Both the position numbers and the translations under genes were made by a program. Positions 9,141 through 16,386 of a stretch of DNA of 64,000 nt are shown piece by piece. This stretch comes from CAWDNM01 sp964521195. Lineage in GTDB: Bacteria; Actinomycetota; Coriobacteriia; Anaerosomatales; JAAXUF01. Location of the stretch: NCBI GenBank assembly GCA_964521195.1, contig CAZFRE010000002.1, forward strand, positions 496,001 through 560,000, in the 5' to 3' direction. Position 1 is the first letter of the stretch. Each line of letters starts with the position of its first letter. The notes under the pieces are model-generated. The model had not been told where the DNA came from, searched no databases, and was given only the letters and a program-made list of their open reading frames with translations.

Positions 9141-10586
9141 ATGGCCGAGTCGACCATGACCGCGGCGCCCAAGCGCTCGCTGCTCTCCACCGACTACCGC
9201 ACGCTGTCCTACGTCACCGGTCCGCTCATCTTCGTCAACGACGTCCACGGCGTCGCCTACAACGAGATGGTCTCGATCCTCATGCCGGACGGCGCTCGCC
9301 GCTCAGGCCAGGTGCTCGAGGTCCAGGGCGAGATGGCGATCATCCAGGTCTTCGAGGGCACGCGCGGTATCGATATCGCGAAGACAGAGGTGCGCTTCCT
9401 CGAAGAGGTCGCCAAGATCGACGTCTCCGGCGAACTGCTCGGCCGCGTCTTGAACGGGACCGGCAAGCCTATCGACGGCGGCGCCCCGATCATCCCCGAG
9501 GCACGCCTCGACATCACCGGCGCTCCGATCAACCCGTACCAGCGCGAGCAGCCGGCCGACTTCATCGAGACGGGCATCAGCGCCATCGACGGCCTGAACA
9601 CGCTCGTGCGCGGACAGAAGCTGCCGATCTTCTCGGGATCGGGCCTGCCGGCCAACGAACTCGCGGCTCAGATCATCCGCCAGGCACGCGTGAAGTCCGG
9701 CGAGGAGTTCGCGATCGTGTTCGGTGCGATGGGTATCACGCACCGCGAGTCCGCGTACTTCATGCAGCAGTTCGAGGAGACCGGCGCCCTCGAGCGCGTC
9801 GTCTTCTTCTTGAACCTCGCCGACGACCCCACCGTCGAGCGCCTGCTGACCCCGAAGTGCGCGCTCACCGTCGCCGAGTACCTCGCGTTCGAAAAGGACA
9901 TGCAGGTCCTCGTGGTCCTCTCGGACATGACGAACTACTGCGAGGCGCTGCGCGAAGTCTCCACCGCGCGCGAAGAGGTGCCGGGACGCCGCGGCTTCCC
10001 GGGCTACATGTACACCGACCTGTCGACAATCTACGAGCGCGCCGGCCGCATCAAGGGCCGCCCGGGCTCCGTCACCCAGCTTCCGATCCTGTCGATGCCC
10101 GACGACGACATCACGCACCCGATCCCCGACCTCACCGGCTACATCACCGAGGGCCAGATCGTGCTTTCGCGCCAGCTGCACCGCCGCGCGGTGTTCCCGC
10201 CCATCGACGTGCTGCCGTGCCTCTCGCGTCTGATGAACCTCGGTATCGGCGAGGGCAAGACGCGTGACGACCACCGCGCGGTCGCCAACCAGCTCTACGC
10301 CGCGTACGCGCAAGGTCGCGACCTCCGCAAGCTGGTCGCCATCGTCGGCGAAGAGGCACTCTCGGACGTCGACCGCGCGTACCTGCGCTTCGCCGACCAG
10401 TTCGAGGAGCGCATCGTCGGCCAGGGCGACGAGGGCCGCACGATCGAGGAGACGCTCGACATCGGCTGGGAACTCATGAGCGGCCTGCCGCAGAGCGAGC
10501 TCAAGCGTGTCCGCGACTTCATCGAGAAGTACCACCCGGACTTCAGGGACGATGCGGCGGGTGCTGCCGAGGCCGTGGAGGCCTGA
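9141..10586 (+). CDS. ntpB: V/A-type ATPase regulatory subunit B
   Basis: A 481-aa non-catalytic head subunit that alternates with A in the hexamer. It has no P-loop; FSGSGLPANELAAQI stands in its place, as is normal for B. It also carries DLSTIYERAGRIKGRPGSVT and QLPILSMPDDDITHPIPDLTGYITEGQ, with the Arg finger region following. ATG 9141 lies 1 nt after the ntpA stop; the frame is open further upstream inside ntpA, but that part is unrelated. The start adds about 15 residues before the conserved barrel (YRTLSYVTGPLIFV). Confidence 0.97.
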   Translation: MAESTMTAAPKRSLLSTDYRTLSYVTGPLIFVNDVHGVAYNEMVSILMPDGARRSGQVLEVQGEMAIIQVFEGTRGIDIAKTEVRFLEEVAKIDVSGELLGRVLNGTGKPIDGGAPIIPEARLDITGAPINPYQREQPADFIETGISAIDGLNTLVRGQKLPIFSGSGLPANELAAQIIRQARVKSGEEFAIVFGAMGITHRESAYFMQQFEETGALERVVFFLNLADDPTVERLLTPKCALTVAEYLAFEKDMQVLVVLSDMTNYCEALREVSTAREEVPGRRGFPGYMYTDLSTIYERAGRIKGRPGSVTQLPILSMPDDDITHPIPDLTGYITEGQIVLSRQLHRRAVFPPIDVLPCLSRLMNLGIGEGKTRDDHRAVANQLYAAYAQGRDLRKLVAIVGEEALSDVDRAYLRFADQFEERIVGQGDEGRTIEETLDIGWELMSGLPQSELKRVRDFIEKYHPDFRDDAAGAAEAVEA

Positions 10587-10587
10587 C

Positions 10588-11235
10588 ATGGAAGAAGTAC
10601 GCCCAACCAGAGCCGAGCTGCTCGAGCGCAAGCAACAGATCGCGCTCGCGCAGCAGGGCATGGACCTCCTCAAGCAGAAGCGTGACGCGCTGCTCCTCGA
10701 GTTCATGGGCGTCATGGACGAGACGCTGCGCCTGTCCGACTCGCTGCAGAAGACCGTGAGCGAGGCGCAGTACTCGCTCGCGGTCGCGCAAGCGGTCGAC
10801 GGCGTGGTGGCGCTCAGGTCCGCCGGCTTGGCGACGCGCGGTGAGATCGTCGTGGACATGACCGGTACCAAGATCATGGGTGTCTCGGTTCCGGTCGTGA
10901 CGAAGGGCGACAGCCCCATCAAGTCGTCGTTCACACGAGGCTACTCGGTCACCGGCGTCAGCTCCCGAGTCGACGAGACCGCCGACAAGTTCGAGCGCGT
11001 GCTCGACGTCATCATCGAGTACGCCGACATCGAGACGCGCCTCAAGCGGCTCGGTGAGGAGATCAACAAGACGAACCGCCGCGTCAACGCGCTCGAGCAG
11101 GTCACGGTGCCTTCACTCCGCGAGCAGGTCGGTTACATCAGCCAGACGCTCGACGAGCGCGCGCGCGAGGACCTCTTCCGCCTGAAGAAGGTCAAGAAGA
11201 AGATCGAGAGCAAGAAGAAGGCGGCCACCGCGTAG
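10588..11235 (+). CDS. ntpD: V/A-type ATPase central-axle subunit D
   Basis: A 215-aa rotor axle, functional counterpart of F1 gamma. Two long helices (residues ~1-75 and ~130-205) form the antiparallel coiled coil. The conserved N-terminal PTRAELLERKQQIALAQQG and the C-terminal NALEQVTVPSLREQVGYI segments are present. The tail is very Lys-rich (RLKKVKKKIESKKKAA). ATG 10588 begins 1 nt after the ntpB stop. It is the last gene of the operon, so subunits F, I, K, E, C, G, A, B and D are all encoded and nothing needed for the complex is missing. Confidence 0.96.
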   Translation: MEEVRPTRAELLERKQQIALAQQGMDLLKQKRDALLLEFMGVMDETLRLSDSLQKTVSEAQYSLAVAQAVDGVVALRSAGLATRGEIVVDMTGTKIMGVSVPVVTKGDSPIKSSFTRGYSVTGVSSRVDETADKFERVLDVIIEYADIETRLKRLGEEINKTNRRVNALEQVTVPSLREQVGYISQTLDERAREDLFRLKKVKKKIESKKKAATA

Positions 11236-11294
11236 GCGGGCCGCCTTCGGGCGATACTGATCATGTGACAGCCGCGGGCTACTCCTGCGGCTGT
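11218..11294. terminator. Two hairpins at the ATPase operon end
   Basis: A 9-bp perfect stem (AAGGCGGCC 11218-11226 with GGCCGCCTT 11239-11247) spans the ntpD stop. An 8-bp perfect stem (ACAGCCGC 11268-11275 with GCGGCTGT 11287-11294) spans the stop of the convergent gene. Neither has a strong U-tract; TTCTTCT follows the second. Together they probably end both converging transcripts. Confidence 0.4.
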
Positions 11295-11653
11295 TCTTCT
11301 GCGGGGTACGTGTACGGCTTGGCCGCGGTGATGATCGCCTCGACATCGCGAAGGATCTCGATGCTGCCCCGCGCATGCCGGCGCAACTGGCTACCGAGCG
11401 TCAGGATCTTGATGATGTCACGCATGGTGAGGAGCCCGAAGTGCAACTCGTCCCACGTGTGGTGCGCGAGATACGCCCACAGTTCGCCGAGGACCCACTC
11501 GAACTCTTCGATCTCGTCCTCGTTGAGTTCGGTCCATGATGGGCCGAGCCCGTGCCGCACCATCTGTACGGCGCGCTCAACTGCCTTGCCACGCTTGACC
11601 TGGAACGCGCGAATACCCAGATCCTCGTCGTTGACTTCCGGTCGGTCGTACAT
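11279..11653 (-). CDS. Conserved-looking hypothetical protein, 124 aa
   Basis: Not recognised. The protein is acidic and mostly helical, with a central EDEIEEFEWVLGELWAYLAH segment and HFGLLTMRDIIKILTLGSQLRRHARG. There are no Cys pairs, no signal peptide and no clear membrane segment. ATG at 11653 has GGGGGTGA about 9 nt upstream on the minus strand. It converges on the ATPase operon, with only 43 bp between stops. Codon use and length look like a real gene, and no longer plausible frame competes here. Confidence 0.7.
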   Translation of the reverse strand: MYDRPEVNDEDLGIRAFQVKRGKAVERAVQMVRHGLGPSWTELNEDEIEEFEWVLGELWAYLAHHTWDELHFGLLTMRDIIKILTLGSQLRRHARGSIEILRDVEAIITAAKPYTYPAEEQPQE

Positions 11654-11746
11654 GCGCGCATCACCCCCAGTCGGTACTCTTCGACGCCCCTGCAGCCGTC
11701 CCTGCTGCCAGCCACTGCCGAACTGCCGTCGCCCTCGGGCATCGGC

Positions 11747-11752
11747 TAGAAT
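11747..11752 (+). promoter_or_regulatory. Candidate -10 for the nitroreductase-tsaD unit
   Basis: TAGAAT at 11747-11752, in the context TCGGCTAGAAT, matches the -10 consensus and is identical over 11 nt to the -10 region of groESL at 15862-15872. The -35 is weak (CTGCCG about 18 nt upstream). It lies about 60 nt before the nitroreductase start. Confidence 0.4.
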
Positions 11753-11810
11753 GGGCAACGGCCGGACCGCTCGAGTCCGGCGCGACAACCCACTGAAGGA
11801 GTCATGCGGC

Positions 11811-12326
11811 ATGGAGTTCTCGGAAGTCCTGGCTAAGCGACGTAGCGTGCGCCATTTCAACACCAAGCTCGACGTCGCCGATGAGGACATCCGCGCGCTC
11901 ATCGAGGCCGCGGTCGTCGCGCCGACGGCGGGCAACATCCAGCCGTGGCGCTTCACGATCGTGCGCTCGGTCGAAGCGCGCGAGCGCCTCGCCGAGGCCC
12001 TTCGCCAGAAATGGGTCACAACCGCGCCGGTCGCCATCGTGGTCTCGCTCGATCCACGGCCGTGCTACGCCCGCTACGGCGAGCGAGGCGAGCGGCTCTA
12101 CGGCGTGCAGGACTGCGCGCTCGCTGCAGGCAACATCCTGATGGCGGCGGTCGACAGGGGCTTGGCCTCGTGCTGGATCGGCGCCTTCGACACCGACACC
12201 GTTCGTCAGGCACTCGGTATCGCCGCGCCCATCGAGCCCGTGGCGATCCTGCCGGTGGGCTACTCGGCGGAGTCCGCGGGCCGTCCGGCTCGACGCCCGC
12301 TCGCCGAGGTCGCGACCTGGGTCTGA
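11811..12326 (+). CDS. Nitroreductase-family FMN oxidoreductase
   Basis: A 171-aa protein of the NfsA/NfsB-like nitroreductase fold, binding FMN at a dimer interface. The N-terminal FMN-contact motif is KRRSVRHFNTK, followed by APTAGNIQPWRF. The middle (GVQDCALAAGNILMAAVDRG) and the C-terminal LASCWIGAFD and ILPVGYS segments are typical. The substrate is unknown; family members reduce nitro compounds, quinones or other electrophiles with NAD(P)H. ATG 11811 follows AAGGAG at 11796-11801. It is the first gene of a unit running into UDG and the t6A genes. Confidence 0.9.
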   Translation: MEFSEVLAKRRSVRHFNTKLDVADEDIRALIEAAVVAPTAGNIQPWRFTIVRSVEARERLAEALRQKWVTTAPVAIVVSLDPRPCYARYGERGERLYGVQDCALAAGNILMAAVDRGLASCWIGAFDTDTVRQALGIAAPIEPVAILPVGYSAESAGRPARRPLAEVATWV

Positions 12327-12340
12327 GGAGGCCATCTGAC

Positions 12341-12967
12341 GTGGGTGGCCTGGGCTGCACGACTCTCGGCGAGATCCGCGAGCTCATCGGCGACTGTCAC
12401 CGGTGTGCGCTCGGTGACACGCGAACGACGCTCGTGTTCGGCGTCGGTGATCCTCACGCTCGCGTGATGTTGGTGGGTGAGGCGCCGGGCAAGAACGAGG
12501 ACCTCAAGGGCGAGCCATTCGTGGGCGCTGCGGGGCAGCTGCTCAACGAGCTCCTCGAGCATGCGGGGCTGGCGCGCGGCGACGTCTACATCGCCAACGT
12601 GCTCAAGTGCCGCCCTCCCGGCAATCGCGATCCCGAGCCGACCGAGATAGAGACCTGTACGCCCTTCCTGCGCGAGCAGATCCGCGTGATCGACCCGACG
12701 GTGCTCGTCACGCTTGGCAACTTCGCGACGAAGTTCGTGTTGCGCACCGAGACCGGTATCACGCGGCTCCACGGCAAGCCGCAGCAGGCGGGGCGCTTCA
12801 CCGTGCTGCCGATCTTCCACCCGGCGGCCGCGATCTACGACCGCACCAAACGCGATGCGCTCTTCGCAGACTTCGCGACGTTGCGCGAGCTGCTCGGCGA
12901 AGCGGACGGCGATGTGGCGGGCGTGGAAGCGCCGCCATCCCAGCCCGGCCAGCCGGCGCTGTTCTGA
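12341..12967 (+). CDS. Uracil-DNA glycosylase, family 4 (Fe-S)
   Basis: A 208-aa enzyme that removes uracil from DNA. Family 4 features are four cysteines for a [4Fe-4S] cluster (C19, C22, C90, C106), motif 1 GEAPGKNED followed by GEPFVGAAGQLLN, and motif 2 HPAAAIYD with H160. GTG 12341 has TGAGGAGG upstream. The protein belongs to the group once annotated as phage SPO1 DNA polymerase-related. It sits 14 bp after the nitroreductase and 14 bp before tsaE, so it is probably cotranscribed with the t6A genes. Confidence 0.93.
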   Translation: MGGLGCTTLGEIRELIGDCHRCALGDTRTTLVFGVGDPHARVMLVGEAPGKNEDLKGEPFVGAAGQLLNELLEHAGLARGDVYIANVLKCRPPGNRDPEPTEIETCTPFLREQIRVIDPTVLVTLGNFATKFVLRTETGITRLHGKPQQAGRFTVLPIFHPAAAIYDRTKRDALFADFATLRELLGEADGDVAGVEAPPSQPGQPALF

Positions 12968-12981
12968 GAGAGAGCCGCCCC

Positions 12982-13494
12982 ATGCCCGTACGCACCATCG
13001 AGACCATGAGTGAGGCCGCCACCCAGGCGGTCGGCCGCGCGCTCGCGCCGTTGGCTGCGGCGGGCGACGTGCTCGTGCTCTCGGGCGACCTGGGCGCGGG
13101 TAAGACGCAGCTCACGAAGGGGCTCGCCGCGGGGCTGGGCGTCACCGAGCCGGTCACGAGCCCGACCTTCAACATCCTACTCGTGCACGAGGGCTCCATC
13201 CCGTTGTACCACTTCGACCTCTATCGGCTGGAGGCGGCCGAGCAGCTCGAGGACCTCGACTACTGGGGCACGCTCGAAGCCGACGGCATCTCAGTCGTCG
13301 AGTGGGGTGACCGCTTCGCCGAGGCGATTCCCGAGGCGTGCATCATCGCCCGCATCCGTATCACCGGCGACGACGCTCGCGCGATCGAGATCGAGCCGCG
13401 CGGCGCGCGCGGGGGGGCGCTCTCGGGCGCGTGGGCGGCTGCATGCGCGGACCTGCCCTGTGTACGCGTCGACGCCGGGGAGGCCGCGCGTTGA
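12982..13494 (+). CDS. tsaE: tRNA t6A biosynthesis ATPase TsaE
   Basis: A 170-aa P-loop ATPase that supports TsaB-TsaD in making N6-threonylcarbamoyl-adenosine at tRNA position 37. The Walker A is GDLGAGKT (residues 35-42), then TSPTFNILLVHEG, LYHFDLYRLE and SVVEWGDRF, all family hallmarks. The C-terminal ~20 residues after EPRGARGG are unconserved. A run of seven G (13411-13417) sits in this tail. The stop overlaps the tsaB start as TTGA (13491-13494). Confidence 0.95.
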   Translation: MPVRTIETMSEAATQAVGRALAPLAAAGDVLVLSGDLGAGKTQLTKGLAAGLGVTEPVTSPTFNILLVHEGSIPLYHFDLYRLEAAEQLEDLDYWGTLEADGISVVEWGDRFAEAIPEACIIARIRITGDDARAIEIEPRGARGGALSGAWAAACADLPCVRVDAGEAAR

Positions 13495-14267
13495 GCCGCA
13501 TACTCCTCGCGCTCGACACGGCGACCGAGCGTACCACGGTCGGCATCGCCCGGTTCGAGGACGACCGCCTCGAGGTGCTCGGCTCGGCGGTGGTAGACGC
13601 GCCGCGTGCCGCCATGTCACGGCTGCTGCCGATGACGGAGTCGCTTCTTGCCGCGCACCAGCTTGCCATCGGTGACGTTGACGGCGTGATCGTCGGCCGG
13701 GGGCCCGGCTCCTTCACGGGAGTGCGCATCGGAGTCGCTACGGCCAAAGGACTCGCGCACGGGCTGGGCTGCCCGCTGTGGGGCGTGAGCACGCTCGACG
13801 CGGTCGCGTGGACGTTCGCGTATGCCGACGTCACGGTCGCGGTGGTGGGCGACGCGATGCGCGGCGAGGTGTATCCAGCGCTCTACCGCTGCGGCGGGGG
13901 AGAGGTCGAGCGCCTCACTCCCGACCGCGTCGCAAAGCCGGCCGACGTCGCTGGCGAGTGGGCCGAGCTCGTGATGCCGCTCGTGCTGACCGGCAACGGA
14001 CTGCGCAAGTACGCCGAGGTCTTCTCGGCGGCGCTGGGTGATGACGCGCTCATCGCCGAGGAGGACCTGTGGCACCCCTGGGCGAACGGCCTGTTCGGGG
14101 GTTGGCTCGCGCAGCGCGCAAGCGACGTGCGCGACTCCGGCGACCCGGCGCAAGTGCTGCCGGTGTACACGCGGCTGTCGGACGCCGAGGAGAACGAGGC
14201 TCTGCGTCGCGGACAGGCGGCGGGGCAGCCTCCGGCGAGCGGAGTGGCGGGAGGCGAGGGCGCATGA
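13491..14267 (+). CDS. tsaB: tRNA t6A biosynthesis protein TsaB
   Basis: A 258-aa ASKHA-fold partner that forms a heterodimer with TsaD. The opening ILLALDTATERTTVGIA and the signature GRGPGSFTGVRIGVATAKGLA are clear. The C-terminal ~40 residues are Ala/Gly-rich and poorly conserved. The start is TTG 13491, overlapping the tsaE stop by 4 nt; the 3' end overlaps the next start as ATGA (14264-14267). TsaE, TsaB and TsaD are therefore linked through two coupled junctions. Confidence 0.94.
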   Translation: MSRILLALDTATERTTVGIARFEDDRLEVLGSAVVDAPRAAMSRLLPMTESLLAAHQLAIGDVDGVIVGRGPGSFTGVRIGVATAKGLAHGLGCPLWGVSTLDAVAWTFAYADVTVAVVGDAMRGEVYPALYRCGGGEVERLTPDRVAKPADVAGEWAELVMPLVLTGNGLRKYAEVFSAALGDDALIAEEDLWHPWANGLFGGWLAQRASDVRDSGDPAQVLPVYTRLSDAEENEALRRGQAAGQPPASGVAGGEGA

Positions 14268-15778
14268 GCGTCACCGTCCGCGCCATGACCGTCGAGGATA
14301 TTCCGTGCATCGCTGCACTCGAGAAGGCGATATTCCCGGACGCCTGGACCGCCGAGATGTTCGCCGATGAACTCTCCAAGCCGGGGCGCTCGTGGTTCGT
14401 CGCAACCGACGACAACGGCGTGATCGTGGGCTACTCGGGCACCGCGGTCTTTCCCGGCGACGAGGCGCACGTCATGAATATCGCCGTCACCCCCGGGCGG
14501 CGCGGCCGTGGCATCGGGCGCAAGCTGCTCGGCGAGGCGATGCGGGCGGCCACGGAGTTCGGCGCGACGCGCATCACGCTCGAGGTGCGCTCGCACAACG
14601 CCGCTGCGATCGCGCTCTACGAGTCCGCGGGCCTTGCGCAGGTGGGTGTGCGCCCCGGCTACTACGGCCGCGGCGGGGACGCGGTGATCATGTGGGGCGA
14701 ATTGCGCGGCGATGAGGCCCCGGCGCCGCAGCCCGCGGGCGGCGAGATCATTCTCGCGATCGAATCCTCATGCGACGAGACGGCTGCGGCCGTGATGCGG
14801 GGCGGCACCGAGTTGCTCGCCGATGTCGTAGCGAGTCAGATCGACTTCCACGCCCGCTTCGGCGGCGTCGTGCCCGAGATCGCGAGCCGCAAGCACACCG
14901 AGGCGATCGTGGGCGTGGTCGACGAGGCGATGGAGCGTGCCGGGGAATCGCTCGGACTGGACCGCGCGCTCACGTTCGCCGAACTCGACGCGATCGCGGT
15001 GACGCACGCGCCCGGTCTCATCGGCGCGCTCGTTGTGGGGGTGGCGTATGCGAAGGGGCTCGCGATGGCGACGGGCAAGCCGCTCGTGGGCGTGAACCAC
15101 CTCGAGGGCCACGTCTTCGCGAACGTGTTCGCTGACCCGCAGGTCAGGCCGCCGCTTGTCGCGCTGCTCGTGAGCGGCGGGCACACGTCCCTCGTTCACA
15201 TGCCGGAGTGGGGTGTGTACCACACCCTCGGCGAGACGCTGGACGACGCGGCGGGCGAGGCGTTCGACAAGGTCGCGAAGGTGCTCGGCCTGGGGTACCC
15301 CGGCGGCCCGATCCTCTCGAAGCTCGCCGAGGAGGGCGACCCGGCGGCGATCGACTTCCCGCGCGCGATGATGAAGAGCGGTGACTACGCGTTCTCGCTC
15401 TCGGGCCTCAAGACCGCCGTGCTGACCTACATCCGTCACGAAGAGGCGGCGGGGCGCGCCGTGAACGTGCCGGACCTCGCCGCATCGTTCCAGCAGGCCG
15501 TCATCGACGTGCAGGTCGCCAAGGCGGTCCGCGCGGTGCAGGAGACCGGGGCTGTGGCGTTCTGCCTGGGCGGCGGGGTCGCGGCGAACCGCGCGCTCCG
15601 AGATGCGCTCACCGCTGCCATCGAGCCGCTCGGGGTTCACGTGAGCGTGCCGCCGATGCACCTATGCACCGACAACGCCGCGATGATCGCGGCCGCCGCG
15701 CACTATCGCTACCTGCGCGGGGACCGGCTGGGTCTCGACGCCGAGCCGAGCGCGAGCGGTCCGCTCGACAGCGTCTGA
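14264..15778 (+). CDS. tsaD: RimI-TsaD fusion: GNAT acetyltransferase plus t6A transferase
   Basis: A single 504-aa frame. Residues ~1-150 are a GNAT domain of RimI type (ribosomal protein S18 N-terminal alanine acetylation), with the acetyl-CoA loop VTPGRRGRGIGRKLL and ALYESAGLAQVGVRPGYY. After a short Pro/Ala linker (EAPAPQPAGG), TsaD begins at ~163 with ILAIESSCDETAAAV. It keeps the metal-binding HLEGH (H279, H283), LLVSGGHTSL, and GGGVAANRALR. No stop or frameshift separates the domains. RimI and TsaD are often neighbours or fused in Actinobacteria. The start overlaps tsaB by 4 nt. Confidence 0.95.
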   Translation: MSVTVRAMTVEDIPCIAALEKAIFPDAWTAEMFADELSKPGRSWFVATDDNGVIVGYSGTAVFPGDEAHVMNIAVTPGRRGRGIGRKLLGEAMRAATEFGATRITLEVRSHNAAAIALYESAGLAQVGVRPGYYGRGGDAVIMWGELRGDEAPAPQPAGGEIILAIESSCDETAAAVMRGGTELLADVVASQIDFHARFGGVVPEIASRKHTEAIVGVVDEAMERAGESLGLDRALTFAELDAIAVTHAPGLIGALVVGVAYAKGLAMATGKPLVGVNHLEGHVFANVFADPQVRPPLVALLVSGGHTSLVHMPEWGVYHTLGETLDDAAGEAFDKVAKVLGLGYPGGPILSKLAEEGDPAAIDFPRAMMKSGDYAFSLSGLKTAVLTYIRHEEAAGRAVNVPDLAASFQQAVIDVQVAKAVRAVQETGAVAFCLGGGVAANRALRDALTAAIEPLGVHVSVPPMHLCTDNAAMIAAAAHYRYLRGDRLGLDAEPSASGPLDSV

Positions 15779-15804
15779 CGCGAGTACGCGTCCTCGGCAG
15801 GCAT

Positions 15805-15827
15805 ATCTAAGTCCCAGCGACTCAGAT
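15805..15827 (+). terminator. Hairpin after rimI-tsaD
   Basis: ATCTAAGTC (15805-15813) pairs with GACTCAGAT (15819-15827) apart from one A-C mismatch, with loop CCAGC and TTTC after it. It is AT-richer than its surroundings, lies 27 bp after the tsaD stop, and precedes the groESL promoter. Confidence 0.5.
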
Positions 15828-15842
15828 TTCGAGCAGAGCCTC

Positions 15843-15872
15843 TTGCGTCCTCGCGTCCCCCTCGGCTAGAAT
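15843..15872 (+). promoter_or_regulatory. groESL promoter
   Basis: TTGCGT (15843-15848) and TAGAAT (15867-15872) are separated by 18 nt and match sigma-70-type elements. The expected transcription start is near 15879, immediately before the CIRCE repeat. Confidence 0.7.
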
Positions 15873-15881
15873 CCGTTGTCG

Positions 15882-15908
15882 TTGGCACTCGCGGATTTCG
15901 AGTGCCAG
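15882..15908 (+). promoter_or_regulatory. CIRCE operator (HrcA site)
   Basis: TTGGCACTC (15882-15890), 9-nt spacer, GAGTGCCAG (15900-15908). The consensus is TTAGCACTC-N9-GAGTGCTAA; arms are complementary at eight of nine positions. It overlaps the predicted transcription start of groES, so HrcA should repress groESL and release it on heat or misfolding stress. hrcA itself is not in this window. Confidence 0.92.
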
Positions 15909-16035
15909 CACTCGCGAGGGGCCAGCGCGCAACGGGGTATGAACTCCCCTGCGCGCCACGCGCGCGAAACCGGTATCTGCGCGGACGACGTGTCCGCGGC
16001 GAGTCTGTCCGTACGAGGAAGCAGGAGGGAAGTCG

Positions 16036-16329
16036 ATGAATCTGAAGCCGCTGTACGATCGCGTGATCGTCAAGGCCGACGAGGCCGAGGAGAAGACCGC
16101 GAGTGGCCTGATCCTGGCCGACACCGCCAAGGAGAAGCCGACCCGTGGCAAGGTCATCGCCGTGGGCGAGGGCAAGTGGGACGAGGACGGCGAGAAGCGT
16201 ATCCCGCTCGACGTGAAGGTCGGCGACACCGTCATCTACAGCAAGTACGGCGCGACCGAGGTCAAGGTCGGCGCCGAGGAGTTCCTGATCCTGCGCGACA
16301 CCGATATCTACGCGGTCGTCGTCGACTAG
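16036..16329 (+). CDS. groS: Co-chaperonin GroES
   Basis: A 97-aa Hsp10 that caps the GroEL chamber. It has the N-terminal LKPLYDRVIVKADEAEEKTA and the mobile loop (EEKTASGLILADTAKEK) that binds GroEL, then GDTVIYSKYGATEVKV. ATG 16036 has a strong ribosome site (AGGAGGGAAG). It is the first gene after promoter and CIRCE, with groEL 57 bp downstream. Confidence 0.98.
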   Translation: MNLKPLYDRVIVKADEAEEKTASGLILADTAKEKPTRGKVIAVGEGKWDEDGEKRIPLDVKVGDTVIYSKYGATEVKVGAEEFLILRDTDIYAVVVD

Positions 16330-16386
16330 GCGGCACACCGCCGCACCGTATCCGTTCCCGTCTGACGAAAGGGGATTGAAGAGCCA

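Noticed and set aside
2367..10934. Long antisense frames of about 520-540 codons opposite the ATPase genes
   Set aside because: They are out-of-phase reflections of real genes with no motif, no ribosome site and no gap of their own.
13925..13945. CGCAAAGCC resembling the core of a GEMM c-di-GMP riboswitch
   Set aside because: It lies inside tsaB in the correct coding frame and lacks the flanking paired elements.
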